A stretch of DNA of 64,000 nucleotides from positions 372,001 to 436,000 of the forward strand of contig CANKYO010000004.1 in NCBI GenBank assembly GCA_947488175.1, read 5' to 3'. This document shows positions 45,087-55,781 of this stretch, piece by piece. Source of the DNA: an uncultured Paracoccaceae bacterium (GTDB taxonomy: Bacteria; Pseudomonadota; Alphaproteobacteria; Rhodobacterales; Rhodobacteraceae). The stretch's first letter is position 1. Every line of letters begins with the position of its first letter. The translations under genes and the position numbers were made by a program. The notes under the pieces were generated by a model. The model did no database searches and was not told the origin of the DNA. It saw only the letters and a program-made list of their open reading frames with translations.

Positions 45087-46097
45087 TCAGCTGTCGCTGA
45101 CCCCGGCCTCTGCGAAGGTGGCCATGCCGGAATGGCAGGCGACCGCCCCTTTCAGGACGCCGATGGCCAGCGCCGCACCGGACCCTTCGCCTAGTCGCAG
45201 ACCAAGGTTTAGCAGCGGCGCTTTGCCCAGCGCATCCAGCATTTTCTGATGCGCGCCTTCCGCGCTCAGATGTCCGGCAACGGTGTGGTCAAGTGCCCCG
45301 TCTTGTGCCTTGGCCAGCACGGCGGCGGCGGCGGTGCAGATGAAACCGTCAAGGATCACCGGAATGCGGTGCTGCCGTGCCGCCGCAATGGCCCCGGCCA
45401 TGGCCGCCAGTTCGCGCCCGCCCAGACAGCGCAGCGCCTCAAGCGGGTCGTCGGTGGCGTGCAGGGCGACGCCCTGAGCGACGACCTCGGTCTTGCGGGC
45501 AAGCCCAGCGTCGTCCACCCCGGTGCCACGCCCAGTCCAGTCGGCCGCCTCGCCGCCCAAAATGGCGGTGGCGATGGCGGCGGCTGATGTCGTGTTGCCG
45601 ATGCCCATTTCGCCGGTGACCAGCAGGTCGCTTTGCGGATCAACAGCGGTCCAGCCGGTTTGCAGGGCGTCGATCACCTCTGCCTCTGTCATCGCGGGGC
45701 CTTGGGTGAAATCGGCGGTAGGTGTTTCCAGAGACAGGGCGTGGACATCCATTCTGGCACCGAATGCCTTGGACAGTTGATTGATCGCGGCACCGCCATG
45801 TTGAAAATTGACGACCATCTGTACCGTGACCTCTGGCGGGAAGGCAGAGACGCCTTGTGCACAAACTCCATGATTGCCTGCAAAGACAATGACTTGCGGT
45901 GCTTTGATTTGCGGCTGAGGGGTGCCGCGCCAGCCTGCATACCAGATCGCCAGATCCTCCAGCCGGCCCAGCGCGCCCGGTGGTTTGGTCAACTGGCTGT
46001 TGCGATCCTGCGCACCTGCAGTGGCTACAGCATCGGGTGCGGGAGCCTGCGCCAGAACTGTGCGGAACTCATCAAGGGTCGTGAAAGGTGCTGGCAT
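45087..46097 (-). CDS. cobT: Nicotinate-nucleotide-dimethylbenzimidazole phosphoribosyltransferase
   Basis: 336 residues. [12 protein letters not shown] (~39-50) near the N-terminus, the glycine-rich [15 protein letters not shown] (~162-176), and a conserved C-terminal GEGSGAALA, with the catalytic Glu region nearby. It makes alpha-ribazole phosphate, the lower ligand of cobalamin. It is divergent from cobS; both belong to the nucleotide-loop assembly branch. No cobalamin riboswitch is seen in the 50-bp gap. Confidence 0.94.
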   Translation of the reverse strand: MPAPFTTLDEFRTVLAQAPAPDAVATAGAQDRNSQLTKPPGALGRLEDLAIWYAGWRGTPQPQIKAPQVIVFAGNHGVCAQGVSAFPPEVTVQMVVNFQHGGAAINQLSKAFGARMDVHALSLETPTADFTQGPAMTEAEVIDALQTGWTAVDPQSDLLVTGEMGIGNTTSAAAIATAILGGEAADWTGRGTGVDDAGLARKTEVVAQGVALHATDDPLEALRCLGGRELAAMAGAIAAARQHRIPVILDGFICTAAAAVLAKAQDGALDHTVAGHLSAEGAHQKMLDALGKAPLLNLGLRLGEGSGAALAIGVLKGAVACHSGMATFAEAGVSDS

Positions 46098-46147
46098 CAG
46101 GTCCTCGTTGCGTAAATCCTGCGAACTGTCTAACGATCAGGACGGCG

Positions 46148-46939
46148 ATGAAAAGGGCCACAAGGGGCATCCGCGTGAACAATCGCGACACATCACTAAT
46201 GACCGTGGGCGACGTGGCAGCGGCGGTCGGATTGCTGACCCGTCTGCCCGTGCCTGTCGATATGGACCGGGCCATGGCGCGGGGTGCGCGGGCGGCATGG
46301 GCTTATCCTTTGGTGGGCGCGCTGATCGGGGCAGTCATGGCGGCACTTGCCGCCCTGTTGCTCTGGCTGAGCCTGCCTGCCGCAATCGTCGCCGCGCTGA
46401 TATTGGCCTTATCGGTCATTCTTACAGGCGCAATGCATGAGGATGGGTTGGCCGATGCGGCTGATGGGCTGTGGGGTGGTTGGGACAAACAGAAACGTCT
46501 GGAAATCATGAAAGACAGCCATATCGGTGTTTACGGCGTTGTGGCGATTGGGCTGGCGCTGTTGATCCGATGGCTGGCGCTGGCGGCAATTGTGCAAAGT
46601 GGGCTTTATTGGGGGGCCTTGATCGCTGTTGGCGCGCTGAGCCGAGCGGGGATGGTCGGTGTCATGTCCGGCCTGCCCCATGCGCGTGATACCGGGCTGA
46701 GCCATAGCGTGGGCCGTCCCGAGACGATGACGGGCGTTGTTGCCTTTGGTCTTGCCACAATCATCGCGGTGGTTTGTTTTGGCTTCGGACTGATTTTTCC
46801 CGCCTGTCTGGCCGCGCTGTTTTGCGGGCTGGTCGCAAAGGCCAAGATCGGGGGGCAAACTGGGGATATTCTGGGGGCCACGCAGCAGGTGACCGAAATG
46901 GTTTTGCTGGTGACGGTTGTCGGGCTGATCAGCAGCTAA
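46148..46939 (+). CDS. cobS: Adenosylcobinamide-GDP ribazoletransferase
   Basis: About 263 residues from ATG 46148; GTG 46175 (AAGGGG 7 nt before) and ATG 46199 are close alternatives, and a start at 46088 would overlap cobT. Several membrane segments; TRLPVPVDMD near the N-terminus and GAMHEDGLADAADGLWGGWDKQKRLEIMKDSHIG-type region (metal-binding Asp/Glu) mark CobS. It joins alpha-ribazole to adenosylcobinamide-GDP in the membrane, completing cobalamin. Confidence 0.93.
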   Translation: MKRATRGIRVNNRDTSLMTVGDVAAAVGLLTRLPVPVDMDRAMARGARAAWAYPLVGALIGAVMAALAALLLWLSLPAAIVAALILALSVILTGAMHEDGLADAADGLWGGWDKQKRLEIMKDSHIGVYGVVAIGLALLIRWLALAAIVQSGLYWGALIAVGALSRAGMVGVMSGLPHARDTGLSHSVGRPETMTGVVAFGLATIIAVVCFGFGLIFPACLAALFCGLVAKAKIGGQTGDILGATQQVTEMVLLVTVVGLISS

Positions 46940-47761
46940 GAGCGGCCTCGAACGACTGACGCCCCTCATGCGGTCCGACGATCCTGGCCTGCAACTGACC
47001 ATCTACAAGTCGGGTTGCCATGATGTTGGTCCAGTTAGCATCCGCCGTGATCATCTCGGGCCCCTGCCCGCAGTCGCGGATACCCCCGCTGATGTAATCC
47101 TCGCCGATCCGGTGATTGGTCAGGCCAGAGGCAGCGGTCACCTCCGTCAACTCACCATCCTTGAAGCGCCAGACCCGCAGCGTCTTGGCCAAGTGCGGAC
47201 GGTCGATATAGGCGATTTCGATATAGCCATCGCCGTCAAGGTCAGCGGCCCCGATGGGCGCAAGCCAGCGGTTGCGTTGGCCGATATAAGGTGTAGCCGC
47301 AATGAGTCGCAATTCCACTTCATCCGGCACAGCCGCGTAGATCGCAAGCTGCGCCCCCTTCTGCACGTGGCTGCGCACCGCTATGATTTCGGCCTGACCA
47401 TCACCGTTCAGGTCAGCAAGACGCGGTTGCGTATCTTCAAACACATGCGCGTCATCAAGTATCGCGTGTTTGTCGCCACAACTGCTGATCACTTCGCCTA
47501 CCAGAACGGGCGTATAATATGCCGCCAGTCGACTGCCTTCGATGGCATCGCCCAACACACCATGAGCATAGCGATCCGTCGGCACTTCGTACCAGGCGGC
47601 TGTTATCCCTATCACATCGCACGCGGGCCATTGCCCCGAACAGCCAGGCAAGCTGACATAACTTTCCACCCTGAAATCGGAAGAAATGTGCGGCGGAGAC
47701 CGGCACGCAGAGACAGCCGCGGGCACCAGCAGTGCACAAAGGGCGATAAGCCCCAAGCGCA

Positions 47762-47762
<1 letters not shown>
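46929..47762 (-). CDS. FG-GAP/VCBS-repeat lipoprotein
   Basis: 277 residues from ATG 47762, which overlaps the ferredoxin stop (TGATG). Signal sequence with lipobox VSAC (Cys ~20). Calcium-type repeat motifs ADLNGDGQAEI and ADLDGDGYIEIAY are FG-GAP/VCBS blades. The protein should be an extracytoplasmic lipid-anchored propeller fragment. Its coupling to a ferredoxin gene is odd. The role is unknown. Confidence 0.75.
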
Positions 47763-48410
<648 letters not shown>

Positions 48411-49412
48411 ATGAAAATGTTCACAGCCGCTGTTGCGGCAGGTCTTGTGCTGGCAGCCCCTGTGGCGCAGGCCGAAGAGGCCAGCTATATTCTATCCACC
48501 GCATCAACGGGCGGTACCTATTATCCGGTCGGCGTGGCCCTGTCGACGCTGATCAAGGTCAAGCTGGAACCGTCACAGAAAATCGGCATGTCGGCCATCA
48601 GTTCTGCCGGGTCTGGCGAAAACGTGCGCCTGATCCGCGAAGGCGAGGCGCAGTTTGCCATTTTGCAGGGTCTGTTCGGCTATTATGCCGCCACCGGCAC
48701 CGGCCCATTGGAAGAGGCTGGCCCGCAGGAGCATCTGCGTTCGGTCACGATGCTGTGGCAGAATGTGGAACAGTTTGTCGTGGCCGCTGACGCCGCCCCT
48801 ACCGGCACGATCGAGGATATGGTCGCGCTGAAGGGGGAAGGCATGGCGCTTGGTCGCCAGAATTCTGGCACGATCGGCTCCAACGCGACCATTTTGTCCG
48901 GCTTTGGTGTTGATATCGAAAACGACTATGAACTGGTTTTTGCAGGCTACGGCCCATCCGCCGAGGCCCTGCAGAACGGTCAGGTCAAGGGGATCGGGAC
49001 ACCAGCGGGCGTGCCTACCGGTGCTATCAGCCAGTTAATGGCCGCAGCCGGTGACAGCGTGACCATGCTGAACTTTACCGAAGAACAGGTGGCGCAGGCG
49101 GATGGCGGTCGTGGTCTTTGGACCCCCTACACCATTCCGGCAGGCACCTATCCCGGTCAGGACGCGGATATCAACACCATCGCCCAGCCGAATTTCCTGG
49201 CGACCCATGCTGATATCCCGGAAGAGAACGTCTATCAGATCACCAAGACGATCTATGAAAACCTGCCTTTCCTGCAGGCCATTCACCCGGCCACCAAGGC
49301 GATGGCGATCGAGCGGGCGATTGCCGGTCTGCCGGTGCCACTGCACTCCGGTGCGGTCCGCTATTATCAGGAAGTCGGGATCGAAATTCCTGACCGTCTG
49401 ATCGCCGAATAA
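48411..49412 (+). CDS. TAXI-family TRAP transporter solute-binding protein
   Basis: 333 residues from ATG 48411; a longer frame from 48315 is rejected. Signal peptide to VAQAEE, then STASTGGTYYPVGVALSTL (~30-48), the TAXI hallmark, and GSGENVRLIREGEAQFAILQ, where the ligand pocket forms. Later AIHPATKAMAIERAIAGLPVPLHSGAVRYYQE closes the fold. It feeds the fused TRAP permease encoded next. TAXI ligands are often glutamate or other small acids; not determined here. Confidence 0.93.
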   Translation: MKMFTAAVAAGLVLAAPVAQAEEASYILSTASTGGTYYPVGVALSTLIKVKLEPSQKIGMSAISSAGSGENVRLIREGEAQFAILQGLFGYYAATGTGPLEEAGPQEHLRSVTMLWQNVEQFVVAADAAPTGTIEDMVALKGEGMALGRQNSGTIGSNATILSGFGVDIENDYELVFAGYGPSAEALQNGQVKGIGTPAGVPTGAISQLMAAAGDSVTMLNFTEEQVAQADGGRGLWTPYTIPAGTYPGQDADINTIAQPNFLATHADIPEENVYQITKTIYENLPFLQAIHPATKAMAIERAIAGLPVPLHSGAVRYYQEVGIEIPDRLIAE

Positions 49413-49418
49413 CTGATC

Positions 49419-49449
49419 TTTCGGCCCGCGCATCCCGCGCGGGCCGAAA
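49419..49449 (+). terminator. Intercistronic hairpin between the TAXI binding protein and its permease
   Basis: TTTCGGCCCGCGC (49419-49431) pairs perfectly over 13 bp with GCGCGGGCCGAAA (49437-49449) around a 5-nt loop. It begins 7 bp after the binding-protein stop and ends 21 bp before the permease ATG. The A-rich 5' and T-poor 3' sides argue for partial termination or message protection. Confidence 0.7.
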
Positions 49450-49469
49450 CTGACCCCGAGGATTTGCCG

Positions 49470-51563
49470 ATGTCCGACGAACGCCCCACCGACGGGGCGG
49501 TACAGCGCAGCTTTACCGGCCTGCCCGATACCGCATTGACCCTACTCTGTTTTCTAATCGCGGTCGGTCATATCTATGTGGCGTTCGACCCGTTCATTTC
49601 CGAGTTTCAGCGTAATGCCTATCACTTTGCCGGTTTTGCCTTTCTGGCGGCTGTGTTTCACCCGCTGGTGCGCGGTGCGGTGCGTAGCCCGACCCTGCTG
49701 GCCTTTGATCTGACGTTTGGCGTCGCGATTGCCGCTGCTGCCATCTACCTGCCATATGCCGAACAGGGCATCTATGATCGGGGCGTGAAGTTTTCGACCG
49801 CCGACTGGATCGCAGCGATCATCTGTGTCATCGGCGCGATCGAACTGACGCGCCGTCTGACCGGGCTCGTCATCCCGCTGCTGATCATTATTGCGCTCAG
49901 CTATGTGGGGTTCTGGGGCAAATATGTGGGCGGGGTGTTTTCGTTTCCCGGGCTCAGCTGGGAATCCATCGCGTTCCGGTCGATCTATGGCGATGACGCG
50001 ATGTTTGGCACGATTGCACGGATTTCATCGACCTTCGTCTTTCTGTTCATCATCTTCGGGGCCTTCCTGCTGCGTTCGGGCGCGGGGGATTTCGTGATCA
50101 ATCTAGCCCGCGCTGTCGCTGGCCGCATGGTCGGCGGGCCGGGGATTGTGGCGGTCATCGCCTCTGGCCTCACCGGCACGATTTCGGGATCTGCGGTGGC
50201 CAATACCGCGTCAACCGGGGTGATCACGATCCCTCTGATGAAGAAGGCGGGCTTCCCGCCGAAATTCGCAGGCGGGGTTGAGGCCGCATCGTCCACGGGC
50301 GGTCAGTTGATGCCGCCGATCATGGGCGCTGGCGCCTTTGTCATGGCGAGCTTTACCCAGATCCCCTACGAAAGAATTGTCGCCGTCGCGGCGCTGCCCG
50401 CCCTGCTTTATTTCCTGTCCGTCGTCTTTTTCGTACGTATCGAGGCGCGGCGTCTGGGCCTGCCCCCGATGGAAAGCGATGGCGAGACATTTGGGTCGGC
50501 CTTTCGCAAGGGCGGGGCCAGTTTTGTCATCCCCATTGGCGGTTTGATCGCGATGCTGGTGTCGGGCTTTACCCCTGCCTATGCTGCCGTGTTCGGCATT
50601 CTGGCCGTCATCGCCTCCAGCTGGCTGACCCAGAACCCGATGGGCCCCAAGGCGGTGTTCGAGGCGATGGTTATGGGCACCAAAGGCATGATCATGACCG
50701 CGGTTCTGCTTTGCGCTGTTGGGCTTGTGGTGAACGTGATCGCCACGGCGGGGATCGGTAATACGTTCAGTCTGATGATCGCTGAATGGGCCGGGGGCAA
50801 CCTGCTGATCGCCATCATCATGGTCGCGATTGCCAGCCTTGTGCTGGGCATGGGCCTGCCGGTGACGGCGGCCTATATCGTGCTGGCCACGCTATCGGCC
50901 CCTGCCCTTGCCGGGATGATCCAGGACCGGTTTGTGATCGACGCATTGGCAAGCGGCACGCTGGACCCAAGTGCCATGCCGATCCTGATGCTGGCCCTGC
51001 CGGACCCGTCGGTTCTGGCGGGACCTGTCAGTGCTGAAGATGCGACAGCCATCGTGCGCAGCCTGCCGCTGGAGGTAGCAGCCCCGTTGCGGGATATGGT
51101 TGTTCCGGCCGAGGTCGCCGTCGCGGCGATCCTGTCAGCCCATATGATCATTTTCTGGCTGAGCCAGGACAGTAACGTCACCCCACCAGTCGCTCTGGCA
51201 GCCTTTACCGCGGCGGCGATTGCCAAGGCCCCCGCCATGGCCACAGGTGTTGCCAGCTGGAAGCTGGCCAAGGGGCTATATATCGTGCCGATCATGATGG
51301 CCTATACCCCGTTTTTGTCCGGCGACTGGCCTGCGATGATCACGATTTTCGCCTTTGGCGTCGTCGGCATTTATGGGCTGGCCGGTGCATTACAGGGCTG
51401 TCTGGAGCGCCCGGTCGGGCTGTTGGAACGCCTGATCCTTGCCGTTGCCGGGGCCGCCTGTGTCTGGCCAACTGAAATATGGATCAATCTTGTGGCCGCC
51501 GTCATTGTGCTGGGCTTGCTGGTGATCAATATGCGCAAACCGGCGGTCGTCGCGACAGCTTAA
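49470..51563 (+). CDS. TRAP transporter fused permease (TAXI type)
   Basis: 697 residues from ATG 49470 (GAGG 8 nt upstream); TTG 49464 lies two codons earlier. DctQ-like and DctM-like parts are fused: four N-terminal membrane helices (~20-150), then a DctM core with GLTGTISGSAVANTASTG (~231-248) and EAASSTGGQLMPPIMGAGAFVM. A third section near the C-terminus (LERPVGLLERLILAVAG) is usual for this subfamily. It is the inner-membrane carrier for the TAXI binding protein. Confidence 0.92.
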   Translation: MSDERPTDGAVQRSFTGLPDTALTLLCFLIAVGHIYVAFDPFISEFQRNAYHFAGFAFLAAVFHPLVRGAVRSPTLLAFDLTFGVAIAAAAIYLPYAEQGIYDRGVKFSTADWIAAIICVIGAIELTRRLTGLVIPLLIIIALSYVGFWGKYVGGVFSFPGLSWESIAFRSIYGDDAMFGTIARISSTFVFLFIIFGAFLLRSGAGDFVINLARAVAGRMVGGPGIVAVIASGLTGTISGSAVANTASTGVITIPLMKKAGFPPKFAGGVEAASSTGGQLMPPIMGAGAFVMASFTQIPYERIVAVAALPALLYFLSVVFFVRIEARRLGLPPMESDGETFGSAFRKGGASFVIPIGGLIAMLVSGFTPAYAAVFGILAVIASSWLTQNPMGPKAVFEAMVMGTKGMIMTAVLLCAVGLVVNVIATAGIGNTFSLMIAEWAGGNLLIAIIMVAIASLVLGMGLPVTAAYIVLATLSAPALAGMIQDRFVIDALASGTLDPSAMPILMLALPDPSVLAGPVSAEDATAIVRSLPLEVAAPLRDMVVPAEVAVAAILSAHMIIFWLSQDSNVTPPVALAAFTAAAIAKAPAMATGVASWKLAKGLYIVPIMMAYTPFLSGDWPAMITIFAFGVVGIYGLAGALQGCLERPVGLLERLILAVAGAACVWPTEIWINLVAAVIVLGLLVINMRKPAVVATA

Positions 51564-51574
51564 GGAGGCTTTTG

Positions 51575-51955
51575 ATGCATCGGGGAAGTTGTTTATGCGG
51601 TGCGGTGACATTTGAGGTAACGGGCGATCTGCCGCAACCATCAGCTTGCCATTGCGTGGCCTGCCGCAAACATTCCGGCCACTTCGAGGCGTCAGTGGAC
51701 ATACCAGCGGATACGCTGACGATATCCGGTGAAGCGCATGTCAGATGGTATCAGTCATCCGAGAAAGTCCGGCGCGGGTTTTGCGACATCTGCGGGTCCA
51801 CCCTGTTCTGGGACCCGGTGTTTCGCGATTGGACCGCCGTGGCCATGGGCGCGTTTGACACGCCGACACAGACCAAGCTGGCGATGCATATCTTTGTGTC
51901 CGAGAAGGGCGATTATTATGATATCGCCGACGGGTTGCCGCAGAACGATCGTTAA
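51575..51955 (+). CDS. GFA (glutathione-dependent formaldehyde-activating-like) family protein
   Basis: 126 residues from ATG 51575, with AAGGAGG 6 nt upstream. Cys motifs GSCLCGAVTFEV (~4-15), CHCVACRKHSG (~25-35) and FCDICGSTLFW (~68-78) form the zinc sites of the GFA fold. The family is named for Gfa but many members are not involved in formaldehyde metabolism. It follows the TRAP permease by 11 bp and shares its transcript; a terminator hairpin follows. Confidence 0.9.
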   Translation: MHRGSCLCGAVTFEVTGDLPQPSACHCVACRKHSGHFEASVDIPADTLTISGEAHVRWYQSSEKVRRGFCDICGSTLFWDPVFRDWTAVAMGAFDTPTQTKLAMHIFVSEKGDYYDIADGLPQNDR

Positions 51956-51962
51956 TGCGATG

Positions 51963-51994
51963 AAAAAGGGCGGGCCACTTGCGCGGCCCGCCCT
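51963..51994 (-). terminator. Terminator of degP, also usable by the TRAP-GFA transcript
   Basis: AGGGCGGGCC (51967-51976) pairs with GGCCCGCCCT (51985-51994) perfectly around an 8-nt loop. On the minus strand it is followed by TTTTT (51967-51963), making it a good end for degP. The plus-strand GFA gene ends 12 bp before. Confidence 0.8.
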
Positions 51995-52019
51995 GCTCTC
52001 TCACTCACTCTGAAACTGT

Positions 52020-53501
52020 TTACTCCTCGAGCGACAGCGCCACGAAACGTGGGTCACCGCCCCGGCGAACGAGGAGGAGAAGAGATTTCCGACCTGCCTC
52101 TGACGCAGCTTCGATCTGCGCTTCGAGATCGGCGATCGAAGCGATGGCTTGCTGGCCTGCTTCGGTGATCACATCACCCTCGAGCAAGCCTTTGGATGCA
52201 GCCTCGGATTCAGCGTTGATCCCGGTGATCACAAGACCTTCGTCAATGGATAGGCCGAACTGTTCGGATAGTTCCGGTGTGATTTCCGACAGGGTCAGGC
52301 CTAGGATTTCAGCCGATGCTGGGTCTTCTTCCTGCTCGGTGGATGCAGGGAAGGCCACAGCCTCTGATGTTTCCCGGCGGCCCAGAACCACGATCAGCGA
52401 TTCCATATCGCCATCGCGCAGCACCTCAACCGGGACTTCCTTGCCTACGGGCGAGTTACCAACGATGCGGACCAGTTCACGGGTATCCTCAATTTCGATC
52501 CCGTCGAAATTCAGGATGACATCGCCAGACACCATACCTGCATCTTCGGCAGGGCCAGCGGGCACATCGGTGACGAGGGCACCGCGGGCCATATCAAGCC
52601 CTTCGATGGCTTCGACCATGTCGGGCGTCACGTCCTGGATACGCACACCCAGCCAGCCACGGCGGGTTTCGCCAAACTCTTTCAACTGATCGACCACATT
52701 GGTGACGACCGCAGAGGACATCGCAAAGCCAATCCCGATGGAACCCCCATTGGGCGACAGGATTGCCGTGTTCACGCCGATCACGTCGCCATCCATGTTG
52801 AAGAGCGGACCACCGGAGTTACCGCGGTTGATTGCAGCGTCGGTCTGGATGTAGTCATCATAGGTGCCTGACAGCGCGCGGTTGCGTGCTGACACGATAC
52901 CGGCGGATACCGAAAAGCCCTGGCCCAGCGGATTACCCATGGCCATGACCCAGTCACCGACCCGGCTGCCGGCGCCATTGCTGTCACCGAATTCTACAAA
53001 TGGCAGGTCCTCGAGATCGACCTTCAGAAGGGCGATATCGGTATTCGGGTCAGTGCCGACAAGTTCGGCAGGTACACCGGGTTCGCCGCCGGGGTAGAAT
53101 TCGATCAGGATTTCATCGGCCCCTTCGATCACGTGGTTGTTGGTGACGATGAAACCGTCCTCTGAGATCACGAAACCGGACCCCAGCGCTGACGAGCGAC
53201 GTGCGCCTTCACCCGGACCCCGTTCAAGATCGTTGAAGAAATCCTCGAAAGGTGAACCTTCGGGCACGATCCCGCGTGGCCCTGTCCGCCCTGCCACAAC
53301 AGTGCTGGTCGTGATGTTCACCACCGATGGGCTGACCTGCTCGGCCAGATCCGCGAAGGTTGCGGGGCGGGTCTGCGCGTTGGATGCGGTCGCCTGCGCG
53401 AGCACCAGCGCAAGAGCGAGTGTCATGGCCGCAAAGAGCGCCGCCAGAAGCCGCCGCGTACGCGCCTGATCTTGTTGAATTGCGATTGCCGTCGATTTCA
53501 C
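52020..53501 (-). CDS. degP: Do-family periplasmic serine protease (DegP/HtrA)
   Basis: About 493 residues. GTG 53501 is preferred because AAGGAG lies 8 nt before it; TTG 53507 is too close to that site. Signal region to ATASNAQT. Catalytic triad: His in TNNHVIEG, Asp in NTDIALLKV and Ser in GNSGGPLFN. Two PDZ domains follow (~280-370 and ~400-490). It degrades or refolds damaged envelope proteins. It is downstream of hflK-hflC but separated by a terminator, so it has its own promoter. The hflKC-degP neighbourhood is common in Alphaproteobacteria. Confidence 0.93.
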   Translation of the reverse strand: MKSTAIAIQQDQARTRRLLAALFAAMTLALALVLAQATASNAQTRPATFADLAEQVSPSVVNITTSTVVAGRTGPRGIVPEGSPFEDFFNDLERGPGEGARRSSALGSGFVISEDGFIVTNNHVIEGADEILIEFYPGGEPGVPAELVGTDPNTDIALLKVDLEDLPFVEFGDSNGAGSRVGDWVMAMGNPLGQGFSVSAGIVSARNRALSGTYDDYIQTDAAINRGNSGGPLFNMDGDVIGVNTAILSPNGGSIGIGFAMSSAVVTNVVDQLKEFGETRRGWLGVRIQDVTPDMVEAIEGLDMARGALVTDVPAGPAEDAGMVSGDVILNFDGIEIEDTRELVRIVGNSPVGKEVPVEVLRDGDMESLIVVLGRRETSEAVAFPASTEQEEDPASAEILGLTLSEITPELSEQFGLSIDEGLVITGINAESEAASKGLLEGDVITEAGQQAIASIADLEAQIEAASEAGRKSLLLLVRRGGDPRFVALSLEE

Positions 53502-53632
53502 AGGCAAGTCTCCTTGTACATTACAAATGGGCCAGTCGGTGGCCCGTGCTGTTCATGATGATCTATCTAGGGCACAAATTGTTCAACACAAACCGTGTCA
53601 CCAGGCTGTGATAATTTGAGAAGATTCAAAGA

Positions 53633-53666
53633 AAAAAGGGGCCAGCGCGATGCCTGGCCCCTTTTT
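53633..53666 (-). terminator. Bidirectional terminator after hflC
   Basis: AAAAAGGGGCCAG (53633-53645) and CTGGCCCCTTTTT (53654-53666) form a perfect 13-bp stem with an 8-nt loop and A/T flanks on both sides. On the minus strand it lies 20 bp after the hflC stop, separating hflKC from degP. Confidence 0.92.
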
Positions 53667-53685
53667 GAGACTGCTGATCCTGCAA

Positions 53686-54567
53686 TTATTCGTTTGCAGC
53701 GCTACCCTGATCGGACTTCAGATAGTTGAAGAATTCACTATCAGGCGACAGAACCATGGTCGCGTTGCCGGACTGCAGGGACCGTTCGTAGGCCGTCATG
53801 GACCGGTAAAATTCAAAGAATTCAGGGTCGGCCCCAAAGGCATTGGCAAAGATCTCGTTCCGGCGGGCGTCGGCCTCACCTTGGGTGATCTGCGCCTGCC
53901 GTTCTGCATCTGACACCAGTTCGATTACGGTCCGGTCGGCGCCTGCCTCAATACGCTGTGCGGCTTCGTTACCGCGCGCGATTTCGTCAGCCGCTTCACG
54001 TTCCCGTTCGGCCTTCATCCGCTCGTAAGTGGCGTTAAGGTTTTCGGGAGGCAGGTCAGTCCGCTTGAGCCGCACGTCGATCAGTTGCAGGCCCAGACCC
54101 CGCGCTTCGACGATGGCGTCATTGCGGATGCGCAGCATGAGCGCCGCCCGGTCGATGGACAGGATGTCGTTGCTGGCCACAGTACCCAGAACATTCCGGG
54201 TCTTGTCGCGCAGGATACCATCCAGACGTTCGGCAGCCCGCTGTTCGCCACCGTCACCGACGGCGCGGCGGAACTGTTCAACATCAACGATCCGGTAGCG
54301 GGCGAAGGCGTCGACCACCAGACGCCGGTCATCCGATGGTGTCACTTCCAGCGGATCAAGGTCGCGGCTGAGGATACGGTCATCGTAACGCACGACTTCC
54401 TGAATCAGCGGGACCTTGAAATAAAGTCCCGGATCTTCGCGCACTGAAACGATCTGACCGAACTGCAGAACAAGCGCCTTCTTGCGTTCGTCGACGATGA
54501 ACACTGAGGACATGATGCCAAGCACAATGACTGCGATGGCAGGCAGGATAAAGGCTGATCTACTCAT
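53686..54567 (-). CDS. hflC: Protease modulator HflC
   Basis: 293 residues. One N-terminal membrane segment (AFILPAIAVIVLGIMSSVFIV), then a SPFH/band-7 domain (VDERKKALVLQFGQIV onward) and a charged coiled coil (~185-245). With HflK it forms a periplasmic cage around FtsH and controls its proteolysis. Its start overlaps the hflK stop (ATGA). Confidence 0.93.
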   Translation of the reverse strand: MSRSAFILPAIAVIVLGIMSSVFIVDERKKALVLQFGQIVSVREDPGLYFKVPLIQEVVRYDDRILSRDLDPLEVTPSDDRRLVVDAFARYRIVDVEQFRRAVGDGGEQRAAERLDGILRDKTRNVLGTVASNDILSIDRAALMLRIRNDAIVEARGLGLQLIDVRLKRTDLPPENLNATYERMKAEREREAADEIARGNEAAQRIEAGADRTVIELVSDAERQAQITQGEADARRNEIFANAFGADPEFFEFYRSMTAYERSLQSGNATMVLSPDSEFFNYLKSDQGSAANE

Positions 54568-55703
54568 CAGTTTGACCCTCCGGTTGAATTGCGGCGCAGT
54601 TCGTTCAAGGGCAGATATGGCACAACGCCTTGGCCCCCACTGCCACTCTCATCAAGCAGAATGATGTCAGTCCCGCCAAGGACCCGTTCCATCGTTTCCA
54701 GATACAGACGTTTGCGTGTCACCTCGGGTGCCTTTTGGTATTCCTCCAGAACAGCGGAGAAACGGCTTGCCTCACCTTCGGCCTCGTTAACCACGCGGGC
54801 GCGGTAACCTTCGGCCTGTTCGAGGATTTGGGCGGCCTGACCACGTGCTTCAGCGACCACCCGGTTGGCGTATGCGTCAGCGACGTTCTGCACACGATCC
54901 CGTTCCTGTTCGGCGTCCTGCACCTGGCGGAACGACGCGATGACCGGTTCGGGTGGGTCGGCCTTGTTGAAGTTCACACGTACGATGTTCACGCCCGAGT
55001 TATAGGAATCAAGCGTAAGCTGGATTTCATCGGTCAAACGTTCCGCAATCGAACCACGATCCCGGTTCAGAATCGGGGCCAGTTCACTTTGCGCGATGAT
55101 CTCGCGCATCGCCGATTCAGCGACGGCCGCAATGGTTTGCGGCGGATCGGCCAGGTTAAACAGATACTCGCGCAAATCAGAGATGTTCCAGACGACCTGG
55201 AAATCGATATCAACGATGTTTTCGTCACCCGTCAGCATCAAACCGGCTTCCATACCCGACCGGCTGGTTCCGATATCGATGCTGCGTTCGGTTGTCACCG
55301 GCAGGATTTCACGGGTCACGATGGGCCATGGCGCAAAGTTCAGACCTTCGCCATTGGTTTCCATGTAGCTGCCGAACAAGAGTTCGATTGACTGTTCTTC
55401 GGGTTTGACCGTGTAGAGCGACGCAAACACCCAAAACCCGGCTGCGATCAGGGCACCAAGCCCCACCATACCGCGCGTGATCTGCGGACCACCGCCACCG
55501 CCTGTACCGCCATTTTTGCCGCCGGATCCACCGCCGCCCATCAATACGCGCAGCTGTTCGCGCCCCTTGTTCACCAGATCGTCGATTTCAGGGATGCCGG
55601 GCCCATCATTGCCCGGTTTGCGGCCGCCGCGATTGCGGTCGTCATCGCCCCCTGATCCGTTATTGCCGCCGCCGCCCCAAGGGCCCCCAGTGTTTCCTGC
55701 CAT
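54567..55703 (-). CDS. hflK: FtsH protease activity modulator HflK
   Basis: 378 residues. A Gly/Asn-rich cytoplasmic N-terminus (GGPWGGGGNNGSGGDD, with GGGGSGGKNGGTGG further on), one membrane segment (~82-104), the band-7 domain (VKPEEQSIELLFGSY) and a coiled coil (~255-320). It partners HflC. It lies 78 bp after gor on the same strand; a small hairpin GCCCG/CGGGC (55731-55746) sits in that gap. Confidence 0.93.
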   Translation of the reverse strand: MAGNTGGPWGGGGNNGSGGDDDRNRGGRKPGNDGPGIPEIDDLVNKGREQLRVLMGGGGSGGKNGGTGGGGGPQITRGMVGLGALIAAGFWVFASLYTVKPEEQSIELLFGSYMETNGEGLNFAPWPIVTREILPVTTERSIDIGTSRSGMEAGLMLTGDENIVDIDFQVVWNISDLREYLFNLADPPQTIAAVAESAMREIIAQSELAPILNRDRGSIAERLTDEIQLTLDSYNSGVNIVRVNFNKADPPEPVIASFRQVQDAEQERDRVQNVADAYANRVVAEARGQAAQILEQAEGYRARVVNEAEGEASRFSAVLEEYQKAPEVTRKRLYLETMERVLGGTDIILLDESGSGGQGVVPYLPLNELRRNSTGGSN

Positions 55704-55781
55704 CGTGTGTCTTCGCTTCCTTTATTCATCGCCCGGTCGGTCGGGCTATCCCTGTGCCATGTGTGGCCTAGTCTTGCAAAA

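Noticed and set aside
46098..46147. Possible cobalamin riboswitch between cobT and cobS
   Set aside because: The gap is far too short for a B12 riboswitch and no B12-box-like sequence is present.
53502..53632. Heat-shock (RpoH-type) promoter for degP
   Set aside because: A TTGAAC...CCC arrangement exists on the minus strand, but the spacing is too short and the -10 match poor.
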